From JAOPZW01 sp963851295 (GTDB lineage Bacteria; Actinomycetota; Thermoleophilia; Solirubrobacterales; Solirubrobacteraceae), in assembly GCA_963851295.1 (NCBI GenBank), contig CAWKOS010000005.1, positions 1-64,000 on the forward strand: a DNA stretch of 64,000 nucleotides. Direction: 5' to 3'. The notes beneath the pieces were generated by a model, which did not search any database, had not been told where the DNA came from, and saw only the letters and a program-made list of their open reading frames with translations. The translations under genes were made by a program, and so were the position numbers. Positions within the stretch are counted from its first letter, which is position 1; each line of letters opens with the position of its first letter. Shown piece by piece: positions 31,070-39,716 of this stretch.

Positions 31070-31075
31070 GCCGAT

Positions 31076-32059
31076 ATGCAGACTCGAACGCTGGGCCTCA
31101 AGGGCCCGACCGTCTCCGCCCTCGGCCTCGGCTGCATGGGCATGTCCGACTTCTACGGCGCCCGCGACGACGCCGAGTCCGTCGCGACCATCCACCGCGC
31201 GCTCGACCTGGGCGTGACCTTCCTCGACACCTCCGACGCCTACGGCCCGCACACCAACGAGGAGCTCGTGGGCCGCGCCATCGCCGGCCGCCGCGACCAG
31301 GTCGTCGTGGCGACCAAGTTCGGCATCGTCCGCGACCCCGACGACCCGTCCGCACGCGGCTTCGACGGCCGGCCCGAGTACGTCCGCGAGGCCGCCGAGG
31401 GCTCGCTGCGGCGCCTCGGCGTCGACCACATCGACCTCTACTACCAGCACCGCGTCGACCCCGGCGTGCCGATCGAGGAGACGATCGGCGCCATGGCCGA
31501 GCTCGTCGCAGAAGGCAAGGTCCGCTACCTCGGGATGAGCGAGGCCGCGCCCGAGACCCTGCGCCGCGCCAACGCCGTGCACCAGATCACCGCGCTGCAG
31601 ACGGAGTACTCGCTGTGGTCGCGCGACCCCGAGGACGAGGTCCTGCCCACGTGCCGCGAGCTGGGCATCGGCTTCGTCGCCTACTCGCCGCTGGGGCGCG
31701 GCTTCCTCACCGGCGCCATCCAATCGATCGACGACCTCGACGAGGACGACTACCGCCGCACGTCGCCGCGCTTCCAGGGCGAGAACTTCGAGCGCAACCT
31801 CGAGCTCGTCGCCACCATCGCCCAGCTCGCTGCCGACAGGGCCGTGACGCCCGCGCAGCTCGCCCTGGCCTGGGTCCTGGCCCAAGGCGAGGACATCGTT
31901 CCGATCCCGGGCACCAAGCGCCGCGCGCGCCTGGAGGAGAACGCCGGCGCCGTCGACGTGCAGCTCACCGACGACGAGCTGCGCGCGATCGCCGACGCGC
32001 TGCCCGAGGCGTCGGGCGCGCGCTACCCCGAGCAGATGATGGCGGCCGTCAGCCGCTGA
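31076..32059 (+). CDS. Aldo/keto reductase
   Basis: This 327-residue NADPH-dependent oxidoreductase has a (beta/alpha)8 barrel of the AKR13/YakC type. LGLGCMGMSDFYG opens it, FLDTSDAYGPHTNEELVG holds the catalytic Asp and Tyr, VVVATKFGI the Lys and LYYQHRVDP the His, completing the tetrad. VAYSPLGRGFLTG and PIPGTKRRARLEEN form the cofactor site. It is alone in its transcript behind a MerR-like operator, so it may be an inducible detoxification enzyme for reactive carbonyls. Substrate not determinable. Confidence 0.92.
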   Translation: MQTRTLGLKGPTVSALGLGCMGMSDFYGARDDAESVATIHRALDLGVTFLDTSDAYGPHTNEELVGRAIAGRRDQVVVATKFGIVRDPDDPSARGFDGRPEYVREAAEGSLRRLGVDHIDLYYQHRVDPGVPIEETIGAMAELVAEGKVRYLGMSEAAPETLRRANAVHQITALQTEYSLWSRDPEDEVLPTCRELGIGFVAYSPLGRGFLTGAIQSIDDLDEDDYRRTSPRFQGENFERNLELVATIAQLAADRAVTPAQLALAWVLAQGEDIVPIPGTKRRARLEENAGAVDVQLTDDELRAIADALPEASGARYPEQMMAAVSR

Positions 32060-32094
32060 GCGGCACGCGGGGGCGAGGGGCTAGATTGGGGGGC

Positions 32095-32676
32095 ATGCCC
32101 CTCGTCCCCATGGTCGTCGAGCGCTCCGCCCGCGGCGAGCGCGAGTACGACATCTTCTCGCGGCTGCTCAACGAGCGGATCGTCTTCCTCGGCCAGCCCG
32201 TCGACGACCAGATCGCCAACCTGGTGGTCGCCCAGCTCCTGCACCTGGAGTCGGTCGACCCCGACAAGGACATCTCGCTGTACATCAACTCGCCTGGCGG
32301 GTCGATCTACGCGGGCCTGGCGATCTACGACACGATGCAGTTCATCAAGCCCGATGTCTCCACGATCTGCTGCGGGATCGCGATGTCGATGGGCTCGCTG
32401 CTGCTGATGGGCGGGGCGAAGGGCAAGCGCATGTCGCTGCCCAACAGCAGGATCCTCATCCACCAGCCCTCGGCCGGCTTCGAGGGCCAGTCGACGGACA
32501 TCGAGATCCACGCGCGCGAGATCATCAAGACCCGCGCGCGCATCGACGAGATCTACGCCCACCACACGGGGCAGCCGCTCGAGCAGGTCCACGTCGACAT
32601 GGAGCGCGACCGCTTCTTCAACCCCGAGCAGGCCGCCGAGTACGGCCTGATCGACCGGGTCATCGAGAGCCACTAG
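32095..32676 (+). CDS. clpP: ATP-dependent Clp protease proteolytic subunit
   Basis: This 193-residue serine protease forms the tetradecameric chamber that degrades unfolded proteins delivered by ClpX or ClpC. The Ser is in GIAMSMGSLLL, the His in SRILIHQPSAG, and the Asp in MERDRFFNPEQA, a full triad. The N-terminus RGEREYDIFSRLLNERIVF is typical. TAGATT lies 7 bases before ATG 32095 with only a G-run and no clear SD. No clpX or second clpP is adjacent, unlike many actinobacteria that carry clpP1-clpP2 together. Its end overlaps the convergent hydrolase gene by 4 bp. Confidence 0.95.
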   Translation: MPLVPMVVERSARGEREYDIFSRLLNERIVFLGQPVDDQIANLVVAQLLHLESVDPDKDISLYINSPGGSIYAGLAIYDTMQFIKPDVSTICCGIAMSMGSLLLMGGAKGKRMSLPNSRILIHQPSAGFEGQSTDIEIHAREIIKTRARIDEIYAHHTGQPLEQVHVDMERDRFFNPEQAAEYGLIDRVIESH

Positions 32677-33827
32677 GCGCGCTTCTCGGACGCCCACACC
32701 GTCCGCAGCAGGTGCGACAGGAACAGCGAGTCGTTGCTGTCGAGCGAGTCGTCGTTCCAGCTGACCGCGATCGTCAGGTGGTCGCCGGGCAGGTACCACA
32801 GCTCGGTGTGCGACCCGGAGCCGCCGCCGGTGTGGCCCCACATGAGGTGGCCGTCGACGGTGTCGCGGGCCAGGCCGAGGCCGTAGCCCTGCCAGATCGA
32901 GTCGCCGTGGAAGCGCGTCATCTCGCGTAGCGATGCGGGCTTGAGGAGGTGGCCGCCGAGCAGCGCCTGCCCCCAACGCGCCAGCGACGGGTCGTCGCCG
33001 GCGAGGCCGCCCGCGGTCGAGGCCATCTCGGCCCAGGAGTGGAAGGGCAGGAGGCCGCTGTCGTCGGTGCGGTCGACCTGACCGCCCCCGAGGCCGTTCG
33101 GATACCAGTAGGAGTGCGCGTGCGGCGCGTGGGCGCGCGCGCTCGGCTGCAGGGCCAGGCCCGCGCCGCCCGGAGCCCCGAACAGCTCGCGCCGCATCCC
33201 GGCCGCCACCGGCTCTCTGCCCGCCCGCTGCAGGATGAGCCCGGCGATGGCGAAGCCGGTGTTCGAGTACACGGTCTCCTCCGTACGGGGCCCGGGGCGA
33301 GGCGTGGCCGCGATCATCTGGCGCGCGGTCACCGACGCCTCCGGGTGGCGGCTGACCCAGGTGAAGAAGCTGTCGCGCGCGTCGCGCGCCCCGGAGACAT
33401 GGCCGAGCAGGTCGCGCACCGTCGCGCGCGGGTCGCCGTTCCAGGCCGGGTACCAGCGCTTGATCGGGTCGTCGAGGCGCAGCCGCCCCTCCTCGGCGTA
33501 GCGCAGCGCCAGGGCGGCGGTGGCGATCTTGGTGATGCTGTCGAAGGGCAGCGACGTGCGCGGCGTCATCGGCTGGCGCGGATGGACGACGGCCAGGCCG
33601 GTCGCGTCGCTCCACTCCCGACCGTCAGGGAAGACGATCGCCGCCGAGACGCCGGCGATGCCGGCGTCGGCGTAGACGCTGCGCAGCTCGGCGCCGAGGG
33701 CGCGCGCGAGCTGCGGGGTGAGCTGCGCCCGGTGAGGCGCCGCGGGCGGCGCGTGGTGCGTCGTCCCTCCACAACCGGCCGCGAGGACGGCCGACAGGAT
33801 GACGCACGCGACCACCCGGCGTGCCAT
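32673..33827 (-). CDS. Beta-lactamase-fold serine hydrolase lipoprotein
   Basis: This 384-residue class C beta-lactamase/DD-peptidase-like hydrolase has a lipoprotein signal (VACVILSAVLAAGC). The nucleophile motif SxxK is in FDSITKIATAAL, the YxN motif in VYSNTGFAIAGL, and the HTGG motif in WGHTGGGSGSHTELW. All catalytic motifs are present. It is probably exported and may act on peptidoglycan peptides or small esters; family members vary widely and the name does not imply antibiotic resistance. It lies 9 bp after the GDPD gene on the same strand, so it may share a transcript with GDPD and FAH. Confidence 0.88.
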   Translation of the reverse strand: MARRVVACVILSAVLAAGCGGTTHHAPPAAPHRAQLTPQLARALGAELRSVYADAGIAGVSAAIVFPDGREWSDATGLAVVHPRQPMTPRTSLPFDSITKIATAALALRYAEEGRLRLDDPIKRWYPAWNGDPRATVRDLLGHVSGARDARDSFFTWVSRHPEASVTARQMIAATPRPGPRTEETVYSNTGFAIAGLILQRAGREPVAAGMRRELFGAPGGAGLALQPSARAHAPHAHSYWYPNGLGGGQVDRTDDSGLLPFHSWAEMASTAGGLAGDDPSLARWGQALLGGHLLKPASLREMTRFHGDSIWQGYGLGLARDTVDGHLMWGHTGGGSGSHTELWYLPGDHLTIAVSWNDDSLDSNDSLFLSHLLRTVWASEKRA

Positions 33828-33836
33828 GGCGCGACA

Positions 33837-34811
33837 CTAACGGGTCGGCGGGCTCCCGTGGGCCGACCGGGCGCGCGTGCGCAGCAGCGCCTTGAACGCC
33901 TTCGGCTTGGCGGTCATGACGCCGTCGACGCCCATGTCGAGCAGCGAGGTCCAGATCGCGCGGCTCTCGCCGTCGTCGCTGAGCCAGGTCTGCCAGGCGT
34001 AGCCGTCGCGGTGGGCGCGGGCGACGTTCTCCTTGGTCGTGACCTGGAGCGTCTGTCCGTTGAGGTCGTAGGTGATCGGCAGCTGGAAGGCGACGACCCC
34101 GTCGCCCGGCGACGTGCCGCCGAGCAGGTAGTTGGCGGCGCCGGCGATGCCGGGCGCGACCGGCAGCGCGGGGACGAGCTGATGGAAGCGGTCGACGGCC
34201 TCCTGCTTGAAGGAGACCACGATCACGTCGCGGCGCTTGATGCCCTTCAGCGTGCGCGCCAGCGCGTCGGCGTTGGTCAGGTACTCGTCCAGCGCCTCGG
34301 CTTTCGTGCGCCCCTTGATCTCGACGTTGATCGGCGTGTGCGGAAAGGCCTCCAGGACCTCGCGCAGCGTCGGCACGCGGAAGTCGGAGGCCTTGAAGCC
34401 CTTGGGCGGCCTGCGCTTGCCGGTGGCCACCCCGCGCAGGCGGTAGGCCGAGCGCGCACGGTCGTGGCGGTACGCGTCGTCGCCGCCGGAGAACCAGTTG
34501 GCGGCGTCGAGCCGGCGCAGCTTCCTCAGCGTGAACGACGCGACGGTCCCGTGGCCGTTGGTCGTGCGATCGACCGTGGTGTCGTGCATGACCACCACCT
34601 GCCCGTCCTTGGTGACGCCGACGTCGAGCTCGAGCATGTCGGCGCCGACCTGCAGCGCGCGCTTGAACGCGTACATCGTGTTCGAGGGAAACTCGTCCTC
34701 GCCGCCCTGGTGGGCGATGTCGAGCGGGGTCTTCTCGATCCACGGGTTGGTGGCCGCGCCGGCCGCCGGCGCGAGCACGAGCACGGCGGCGACCGCCAGG
34801 AGCGCGCGCAT
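33837..34811 (-). CDS. Secreted glycerophosphodiester phosphodiesterase
   Basis: This 324-residue enzyme hydrolyses deacylated phospholipids to glycerol 3-phosphate plus an alcohol. A signal peptide (LLAVAAVLVLAPAAGAA) is followed by the GDPD barrel: DIAHQGGEDEFPSNTMYAF with the first catalytic His, LELDVGVTKDGQVVVMHD with metal-binding Glu-Asp and the second His, and later PINVEIKGR. An insertion at about 105-140 extends the usual loop. Its ATG overlaps the FAH stop (TGATG). G3P made outside could feed the glycerol locus 8 kb away, an inference. Confidence 0.9.
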   Translation of the reverse strand: MRALLAVAAVLVLAPAAGAATNPWIEKTPLDIAHQGGEDEFPSNTMYAFKRALQVGADMLELDVGVTKDGQVVVMHDTTVDRTTNGHGTVASFTLRKLRRLDAANWFSGGDDAYRHDRARSAYRLRGVATGKRRPPKGFKASDFRVPTLREVLEAFPHTPINVEIKGRTKAEALDEYLTNADALARTLKGIKRRDVIVVSFKQEAVDRFHQLVPALPVAPGIAGAANYLLGGTSPGDGVVAFQLPITYDLNGQTLQVTTKENVARAHRDGYAWQTWLSDDGESRAIWTSLLDMGVDGVMTAKPKAFKALLRTRARSAHGSPPTR

Positions 34812-35590
34812 CAGGCGACCGCGTGCTCGATGACGCCCAGGCTCTCGATCTCGATGCGCACGACGTCGCCACTGCCCAGGAAGCGCGGCGGGTCGAAGTA
34901 CATCCCGACGCCGCTCGGGGTGCCCGTGAGGATGAGATCGCCGGGCTCGAGCGTGATCGTCTCGCTGATGAAGGCCACGATCTCCGGGATCCCGAAGATC
35001 AGGTCGCTCGTGCTCGAGTCCTGGCGCAGCTCGCCGTTGATCCACGTCTTGAGCGCGAGGTTGCCGGGGTCGGCGACCTCGTCGGCCGTCGTGATCCAGG
35101 GGCCGAACGGGCAGGCGCCGTCGAAGCCCTTGGCGCGCGTCCACTGGCGCTCGGCGCGCTGCAGGTCGCGCGCCGTGAGGTCGTCGGCGACCGCGTAGCC
35201 GGCCACCTCGCCGCCGGGGCCGATGACGACGGCCAGCTCGCCCTCGTAGTCCAGCCGCTCGACGATCGCGGGGGCGCGCACCGGCGCGCCGGGGTCCGCC
35301 ACGGACGTCGGCAGCTTCATGAAGACGATCGGCCGCTCGGGCAGCTCGGCGTTCTGCTCCTGCGCGTGCGCGAGGTAGTTGAGGCCGATCCCGAAGATCG
35401 CGCGCGGGACGTGCGGCGCGAGCAGCTCGACGTCGTCCAGGGCGTGCTCCGGGCCGGCCGCCGGCGTACGGTCGCTCGAGCTCAGGCGGTCCTTGACCGT
35501 GGAACCGTCGTCGAAGGCGATCACGCGGCCGTCGCGGACCTCGCCGTACTGCTGATCGCCACCGGGCGCGCGGAAGGAGACGAGCTTCAT
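34811..35590 (-). CDS. Fumarylacetoacetate hydrolase family protein
   Basis: This 259-residue FAH-superfamily enzyme cleaves C-C bonds in dicarbonyl compounds or decarboxylates oxaloacetate. Family signatures: IFGIGLNYLAHAQEQN, PIVFMKLPTSV, LDYEGELAVVIGPGGEV with metal-binding Glu residues, VADDLTARDLQ, KGFDGACPFGPWI and DLILTGTPSGVGMYF. All are intact. Its gene leads a minus-strand group with GDPD and the serine hydrolase. The true substrate is unknown. Confidence 0.9.
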   Translation of the reverse strand: MKLVSFRAPGGDQQYGEVRDGRVIAFDDGSTVKDRLSSSDRTPAAGPEHALDDVELLAPHVPRAIFGIGLNYLAHAQEQNAELPERPIVFMKLPTSVADPGAPVRAPAIVERLDYEGELAVVIGPGGEVAGYAVADDLTARDLQRAERQWTRAKGFDGACPFGPWITTADEVADPGNLALKTWINGELRQDSSTSDLIFGIPEIVAFISETITLEPGDLILTGTPSGVGMYFDPPRFLGSGDVVRIEIESLGVIEHAVA

Positions 35591-35628
35591 GGCGAGGCAG
35601 GCTACCGCCGCGCCGCTGTGGGCCGGGC

Positions 35629-35862
35629 TCAGCTGCGCGGCGCGGGCGGCAGCGGGCGCGCTGCCGCGGGGCGGCTGCGACGGCGGTCGCGCCGCTGGGC
35701 GCGCTCGGCCTCGCCGCGCTGGCTGCGCTTCGAGAAGCGCTCGCGCTCCGCGTCGGTCATCTTCCGGATGACCAGCGACCCGTCGTCAACCTGCTCCTGG
35801 ATGCGATCGAGCTTGGCCTTGCGCTGCTCGGCCTCGCGCTCGCGCTGGGTCTTGGTCGGCAT
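35629..35862 (-). CDS. Small highly charged hypothetical protein
   Basis: This 77-residue protein is almost entirely charged helix: PTKTQREREAEQRKAKLDRI, then EQVDDGSLVIRKMTDAERER, then an Arg/Pro/Ala-rich tail. There is no hydrophobic core, so it is probably a coiled coil or nucleic-acid-associated peptide. ATG 35862 lacks a clear SD. Conservation cannot be judged here. Confidence 0.5.
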   Translation of the reverse strand: MPTKTQREREAEQRKAKLDRIQEQVDDGSLVIRKMTDAERERFSKRSQRGEAERAQRRDRRRSRPAAARPLPPAPRS

Positions 35863-35923
35863 AGGTATGACTGTACCCCGCCGCTGCGCCGGCCATGCCA
35901 GATGACCGGCGCAGATCCCGCGT

Positions 35924-36286
35924 TCAACGGGGGGTCGTGCGCTCGTCGGGGTCGATCGCGGGGTCGTCCTCGCGCGCGAAGCGCTCGTCGCCGAGGCGCT
36001 CGCGGTCGGCGTCGAGCTCGTCGTCGGCCAGGCCGCGCTCGTGCAGGCGGGCACGCGCCTCATGCAGCTCGGCCTCCGCGCGCTCGCGCGCTGCGATCTG
36101 CTCGGCCTCGTCGGCACGCGAAGCACGGGCCGAGGCCTGCTCGCGGTGGGCGTCTGCGACCTCGCCGCGGCGGCGCTCGAGTTGACGCTCGCGCGAGCGC
36201 GCGCGCATGCGCGGCAGGACGATGGCGAAGATCGCCAGGACGACGAGCACGACGATGACGATGGCAATGATGGCTCCGGTGGACAT
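35924..36286 (-). CDS. Single-TM protein with coiled-coil tail
   Basis: This 120-residue protein begins MSTGAIIAIVIVVLVVLAIF, one membrane helix, then a basic anchor (RMRARSRERQLERR) and a long charged helix rich in Glu/Arg/Ala (about 35-100), likely a coiled coil in the cytoplasm. GAGAGGAG precedes ATG 36286. It resembles DUF6676/LapA-like small membrane proteins of actinobacteria in layout only. It is divergent from the TIM44-like gene across 66 bp. Confidence 0.65.
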   Translation of the reverse strand: MSTGAIIAIVIVVLVVLAIFAIVLPRMRARSRERQLERRRGEVADAHREQASARASRADEAEQIAARERAEAELHEARARLHERGLADDELDADRERLGDERFAREDDPAIDPDERTTPR

Positions 36287-36352
36287 GGGGCCTCTCCTCT
36301 CTCTGGTCGCCATCGGCACTACCCGGCCCCCGACCCTGGAAACTGTCGATCC

Positions 36353-37636
36353 GTGATCGTGGCACTCGTCCTTGTGCTCGCCCAGGCCGGCGGCGGCTCC
36401 TCCGGATTCGGGGGCGGCGGCGGTGGTGGCGGGGGCGGCGGTGGCGGCGGAGGCTCCTTCGGCGGCGGGGGCGGCTCGGGCGGCGGCGGCGGCTTCGTCC
36501 TCTTCGCGCTCGTGGCGCTCGCCTTCATCGTGTTCGCGATCATCAGCGCGATCGCCGCCGCGCGCCTGCGCAGGCGCCGCCGCGAGCGCGTCGCCCAGGT
36601 GATGCTGGCCGCGGCCGAGGCGGCCGAGGACGATCCGGCCTTCGCCGCCGAGCGCGTCGGATCCGAGTGCGCCGCGCTCTTCGTCGACATCCAGCACGCC
36701 TGGGACGGGGGCGACCGCGCCGGGCTGCGCCGGCTCATCGGCGGCGACCTGCTCGTGGAGTGGGAGCGGCGGCTGGACGACTTCGACGCCCGTGGCTGGC
36801 ACAGCCGCGTGCGCCTGGTGCAGGACCCGTCGATCGAGTACGTCGGCCTCGTCAACCGCGCCGCCGACGACGAGGACCGGGCGGTCGTGCGCGTCAGCGC
36901 GCCTCTGGACTCGTGGGTGGAGACGCCGACCGGGCAGCGGATCTACAAGAAGGGCGCCGACAGCCCCCGGGTCGCCTTCGCCGAGTACTGGACGCTGGCC
37001 AAGCGCGACGGCCGCTGGCTGCTCGTCTCGATCGAGCAGGACGCCGAGGGCGCCCACCACCTCAGCGACGAGATCGTCGCCTCGCCGTGGTCCGACAGCC
37101 GCCTGCACGACGAGGCGCTCGTCGAGCAGGCGGTCGCCGACCGCACGCCCGACGGCTTCGCGCCCGCCGACGCGGCCACGGTCGACTTCGCCGGCACCGC
37201 GCGCGCGGAGGCGCTGGACCTCGCGCTCGCCGACGCGCGCTTCGCGCCCGACGTGCTCGAGGCGGCGGCGCGGCGCGCGCTGGCCGCCTGGGCCGAGGCC
37301 GTCGACGGGGAGGACGCGCCGCTGGAGCGCGTCGCCTCGCACGAGGCCGTCGACGCCCTGCTCTACGGCGGCGACGGGCAGCGACGCACGCGGCTCGTCG
37401 TGCGCGGGCCGCGGATCGAGAGCGCGGTCATCGAGCGCGTCGACGCGACGGCCGCGCCGCCGCGCATGACCCTCGCGATCGCGGTGCGCGGCAACCGCTA
37501 CCGCGAGGACCGCGACACGGCCGCCGTCGTCGAGGGCTCGCGCGACCGCGAGACGACGTTCTCCGAGCGCTGGGAGCTCGCCCTGGACGGGCCCGACGAC
37601 GCGCCGTGGCGCGTGGTCGGGGTGCGGGCGCGCTAG
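36353..37636 (+). CDS. TIM44-like domain membrane protein with poly-Gly linker
   Basis: This 427-residue protein starts at GTG 36353 with a hydrophobic VIVALVLVLAQAGG, a glycine tract of about 35 residues broken by Ser and Phe (roughly 13-47), and a membrane helix FVLFALVALAFIVFAIISAI with a basic stop-transfer run RLRRRRRER. A TIM44/MBA1-like domain follows (about 85-225: AALFVDIQHAWDGGDRAGLR and VAFAEYWTLAKRDGRWLLVS), the alpha/beta module of membrane-associated import proteins. The last 200 residues contain a second domain of similar composition. The glycine tract is encoded by near-tandem GGC repeats (36411-36495) and may vary in length. Confidence 0.78.
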   Translation: MIVALVLVLAQAGGGSSGFGGGGGGGGGGGGGGGSFGGGGGSGGGGGFVLFALVALAFIVFAIISAIAAARLRRRRRERVAQVMLAAAEAAEDDPAFAAERVGSECAALFVDIQHAWDGGDRAGLRRLIGGDLLVEWERRLDDFDARGWHSRVRLVQDPSIEYVGLVNRAADDEDRAVVRVSAPLDSWVETPTGQRIYKKGADSPRVAFAEYWTLAKRDGRWLLVSIEQDAEGAHHLSDEIVASPWSDSRLHDEALVEQAVADRTPDGFAPADAATVDFAGTARAEALDLALADARFAPDVLEAAARRALAAWAEAVDGEDAPLERVASHEAVDALLYGGDGQRRTRLVVRGPRIESAVIERVDATAAPPRMTLAIAVRGNRYREDRDTAAVVEGSRDRETTFSERWELALDGPDDAPWRVVGVRAR

Positions 37637-37646
37637 CGTCGTGGGC

Positions 37647-38135
37647 ATGACCTCGAAGGCCGACTTCACCCCGGAGGAGTGGGCGCGGCTCGCCCGCGCC
37701 CCGCTCGTCGCCGGCATGGCGATCACGCTCGCCGATCCCGGAGGCCCGATCGAGACGCTCAAGGAGTCCAGCGCCGCCCTGCGGACCGTGCTCGACGCCG
37801 CCCAGGACGGCGAGCACGGCGGGCTCATCCGGTCCCTGGCCGCCGACGTCGCCGAGCAGGCGCGCCAGCGCCACAACCCGCTCGCGGGGTTCCGGCCCAA
37901 GGGCGCGCACGCCGCCGACGAGGTCCTCGACGAGCTGCGCGCGGTCAACGCCCTGCTGGTCGAGAAGGTCACCCCCGAGGAGCGCGAGCAGTACCGCGAG
38001 TGGCTGAAGACGGCCGCCCAGCGCGCGGCCACAGCGGCGCGCGAGGGCGGCTTCCTCGGCTTCCGCTCCCAGCTCGTCAGCGAGCGCGAGCAGCAGATGC
38101 TCGACCGCCTGGCCGAGGTCTTCTACACCGACTGA
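37647..38135 (+). CDS. Conserved hypothetical helical protein
   Basis: This 162-residue soluble protein opens FTPEEWARLARAPLVAGMAI and is helical throughout, ending FLGFRSQLVSEREQQMLDRL. Similar proteins of this pattern are found in actinobacteria without known function. It starts 11 bp after the TIM44-like stop, so they may be one operon; TAGCGT 7 bases before ATG 37647 could instead be its own leaderless promoter. Confidence 0.6.
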   Translation: MTSKADFTPEEWARLARAPLVAGMAITLADPGGPIETLKESSAALRTVLDAAQDGEHGGLIRSLAADVAEQARQRHNPLAGFRPKGAHAADEVLDELRAVNALLVEKVTPEEREQYREWLKTAAQRAATAAREGGFLGFRSQLVSEREQQMLDRLAEVFYTD

Positions 38136-38151
38136 GCGCGGCGCTGGGCGC

Positions 38152-39138
38152 CTAGATGTTGCGCAGCAGCCCGGCGCCGCGCGCCCAGTCGACCGTGCGC
38201 CGGACGGTCTCGCGCGGGTCGGTGTAGGTCAGGCCGAGCTCGCGCTCGGCGCGCGAGCCGTCGTAGCGATGGCCGTGCAGGAGGGTGCGGACCATCTCGC
38301 GGCACACGGGCGGCTTGCGCCCGACGAGCCTGAAGCCGCGCTCGGCGACGGTCGCGGCGACCGAGGCCACGCCCCGGGGCAGCAGGCGCGCGGTGCGCTG
38401 CACCCCGACAACGTCGGAGGCGAGCGCGAGCGCCTCGGTGATCGGCAGCGTCATGCCGTTGAGCAGGTAGCGCTCGCCCGCGGCGCCGCGCTCGGCCGCG
38501 AGCAGGTGGCCCTCGACGCAGTCGGCGATGTCGACGAGGCTGATGTTCGTCGGCACGAAGATCTTGAGCCGGCCGTCGAGGAAGGCGAGCAGGAAGCGCC
38601 CGGTGCCGCCCGCGCGCCCCGGCCCCTGCACCGACGACGGGTTGACGAGCACGACCTCCTGACCCGACTCCTCCGCGGCCGCGAGCACGGCGCGCTCGCC
38701 CTCGGTCTTCGTGCGCTCGTAGGTCGACAGGTACCAGCCGCGGTGCGGCGTGTCCTCGCGCCCGACGGTGCCCGGCGGCTCGCCGATCGTCGCCGCCGAC
38801 GAGGTGTGCACGAGCCGCGGGACGCCCGCCTTGGCGGCGGCGTGGACCGCCGTCACGGCGCCGTCGACGTTGGCGCGCCGCATCGGCTCGGGGTCCTCGA
38901 CGCAAAGCGAGTTGACGCCCGCCACGTGGAAGGCGAGCTCGGCGCCGTCCATCCCGCGCGTCAGCGCGTCGAGGTCGAGCACGTCGCCGCGCACGACGCG
39001 CGCGCCGCGCTCGTCGAGCTTGGCCGCGGCCTCGTCGGAGCGCGCGAGGGCGACGACCTCGTCGCCGCGCTCGATCAGGCGCGCGACGAGCGCGCCGCCG
39101 ATCACCCCGCTGCCGCCCGTGACGAAGACCCGGCTCAC
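38152..39138 (-). CDS. NAD-dependent epimerase/dehydratase (extended SDR)
   Basis: This 328-residue protein has the extended-SDR Rossmann motif VFVTGGSGVIGGALV, then DLDALTRGMDGAELAFHVAG, the Ser region LVHTSSAATIG and the active site YERTKTEGE (YxxxK present). The pattern matches dihydroflavonol-4-reductase-like and sterol/hopanoid-associated epimerases. GTG 39138 overlaps the pgsA stop (GTGA), so it is coupled to phospholipid synthesis and may act on a lipid or lipid-linked sugar, which remains an inference. Confidence 0.88.
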   Translation of the reverse strand: MSRVFVTGGSGVIGGALVARLIERGDEVVALARSDEAAAKLDERGARVVRGDVLDLDALTRGMDGAELAFHVAGVNSLCVEDPEPMRRANVDGAVTAVHAAAKAGVPRLVHTSSAATIGEPPGTVGREDTPHRGWYLSTYERTKTEGERAVLAAAEESGQEVVLVNPSSVQGPGRAGGTGRFLLAFLDGRLKIFVPTNISLVDIADCVEGHLLAAERGAAGERYLLNGMTLPITEALALASDVVGVQRTARLLPRGVASVAATVAERGFRLVGRKPPVCREMVRTLLHGHRYDGSRAERELGLTYTDPRETVRRTVDWARGAGLLRNI

Positions 39139-39701
39139 GTCGCCGACGAGCGCAGGGCGGCGGAGAACTTCAGCAGGTAGTCGACGCCCGACCAGGCGGT
39201 CACGACGGCGGCGATCACCATCAGCCACTCGTCCAGGTACTCGCCGGCGATCGTCACGTCGGGGCGCACCATCGCCACCGTGATGGCGGCGAACTGGATC
39301 GTCGCCTTCCACTTGCCGAGCATCGAGGTGTCCATGACGCGCCCGCCCGAGGCGACCGCGGCGCGCAGGCCGAGGATCGTGAACTCGCGGCCGACGATGA
39401 CGAGCGTCACCCACGGCGAGACGCGGTCGACCGCCACGAGCGCGACCAGCGCGGTGGTGACGAGCAGCTTGTCGGCGGTGGTGTCGAGGAAGGCGCCGAG
39501 GCGCGTCGTCACGCCCCAGCGGCGCGCGAGGCGGCCGTCGACCCAGTCGGTGGCGGCGGCGATGGCGAAGACGATGGCCGCGGCGGTGTCCGAGCCGGCG
39601 AGGACGAGCGCCATCACGATGGGGGCGAGCAGGATCCGCACGCCGGTGCCGGCGGCGAGCATGCGAGAAGAGCGCAGGGCGCTCAAGGTGCCGGCCTCCA
39701 C
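39135..39701 (-). CDS. pgsA: CDP-diacylglycerol-glycerol-3-phosphate 3-phosphatidyltransferase
   Basis: This 188-residue integral membrane enzyme makes phosphatidylglycerol phosphate from CDP-diacylglycerol and G3P. The CDP-alcohol phosphatidyltransferase motif is complete: TDWVDGRLARRWGVTTRLG followed by AFLDTTADK, with the four metal-binding Asp. Four to six hydrophobic segments are seen (LLAPIVMALVLAG, ALVALVAVDRVSPWVTLVIV and others). Start is GTG 39701. It uses G3P, the product of GlpK encoded further along. Confidence 0.92.
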   Translation of the reverse strand: MEAGTLSALRSSRMLAAGTGVRILLAPIVMALVLAGSDTAAAIVFAIAAATDWVDGRLARRWGVTTRLGAFLDTTADKLLVTTALVALVAVDRVSPWVTLVIVGREFTILGLRAAVASGGRVMDTSMLGKWKATIQFAAITVAMVRPDVTIAGEYLDEWLMVIAAVVTAWSGVDYLLKFSAALRSSAT

Positions 39702-39716
39702 GGCCGCGAGGCTACC

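Noticed and set aside
32949..35198. Very long plus-strand frame opposite the hydrolase, GDPD and FAH genes
   Set aside because: Composition is typical of GC-rich antisense shadows; the minus-strand genes have full domain signatures.
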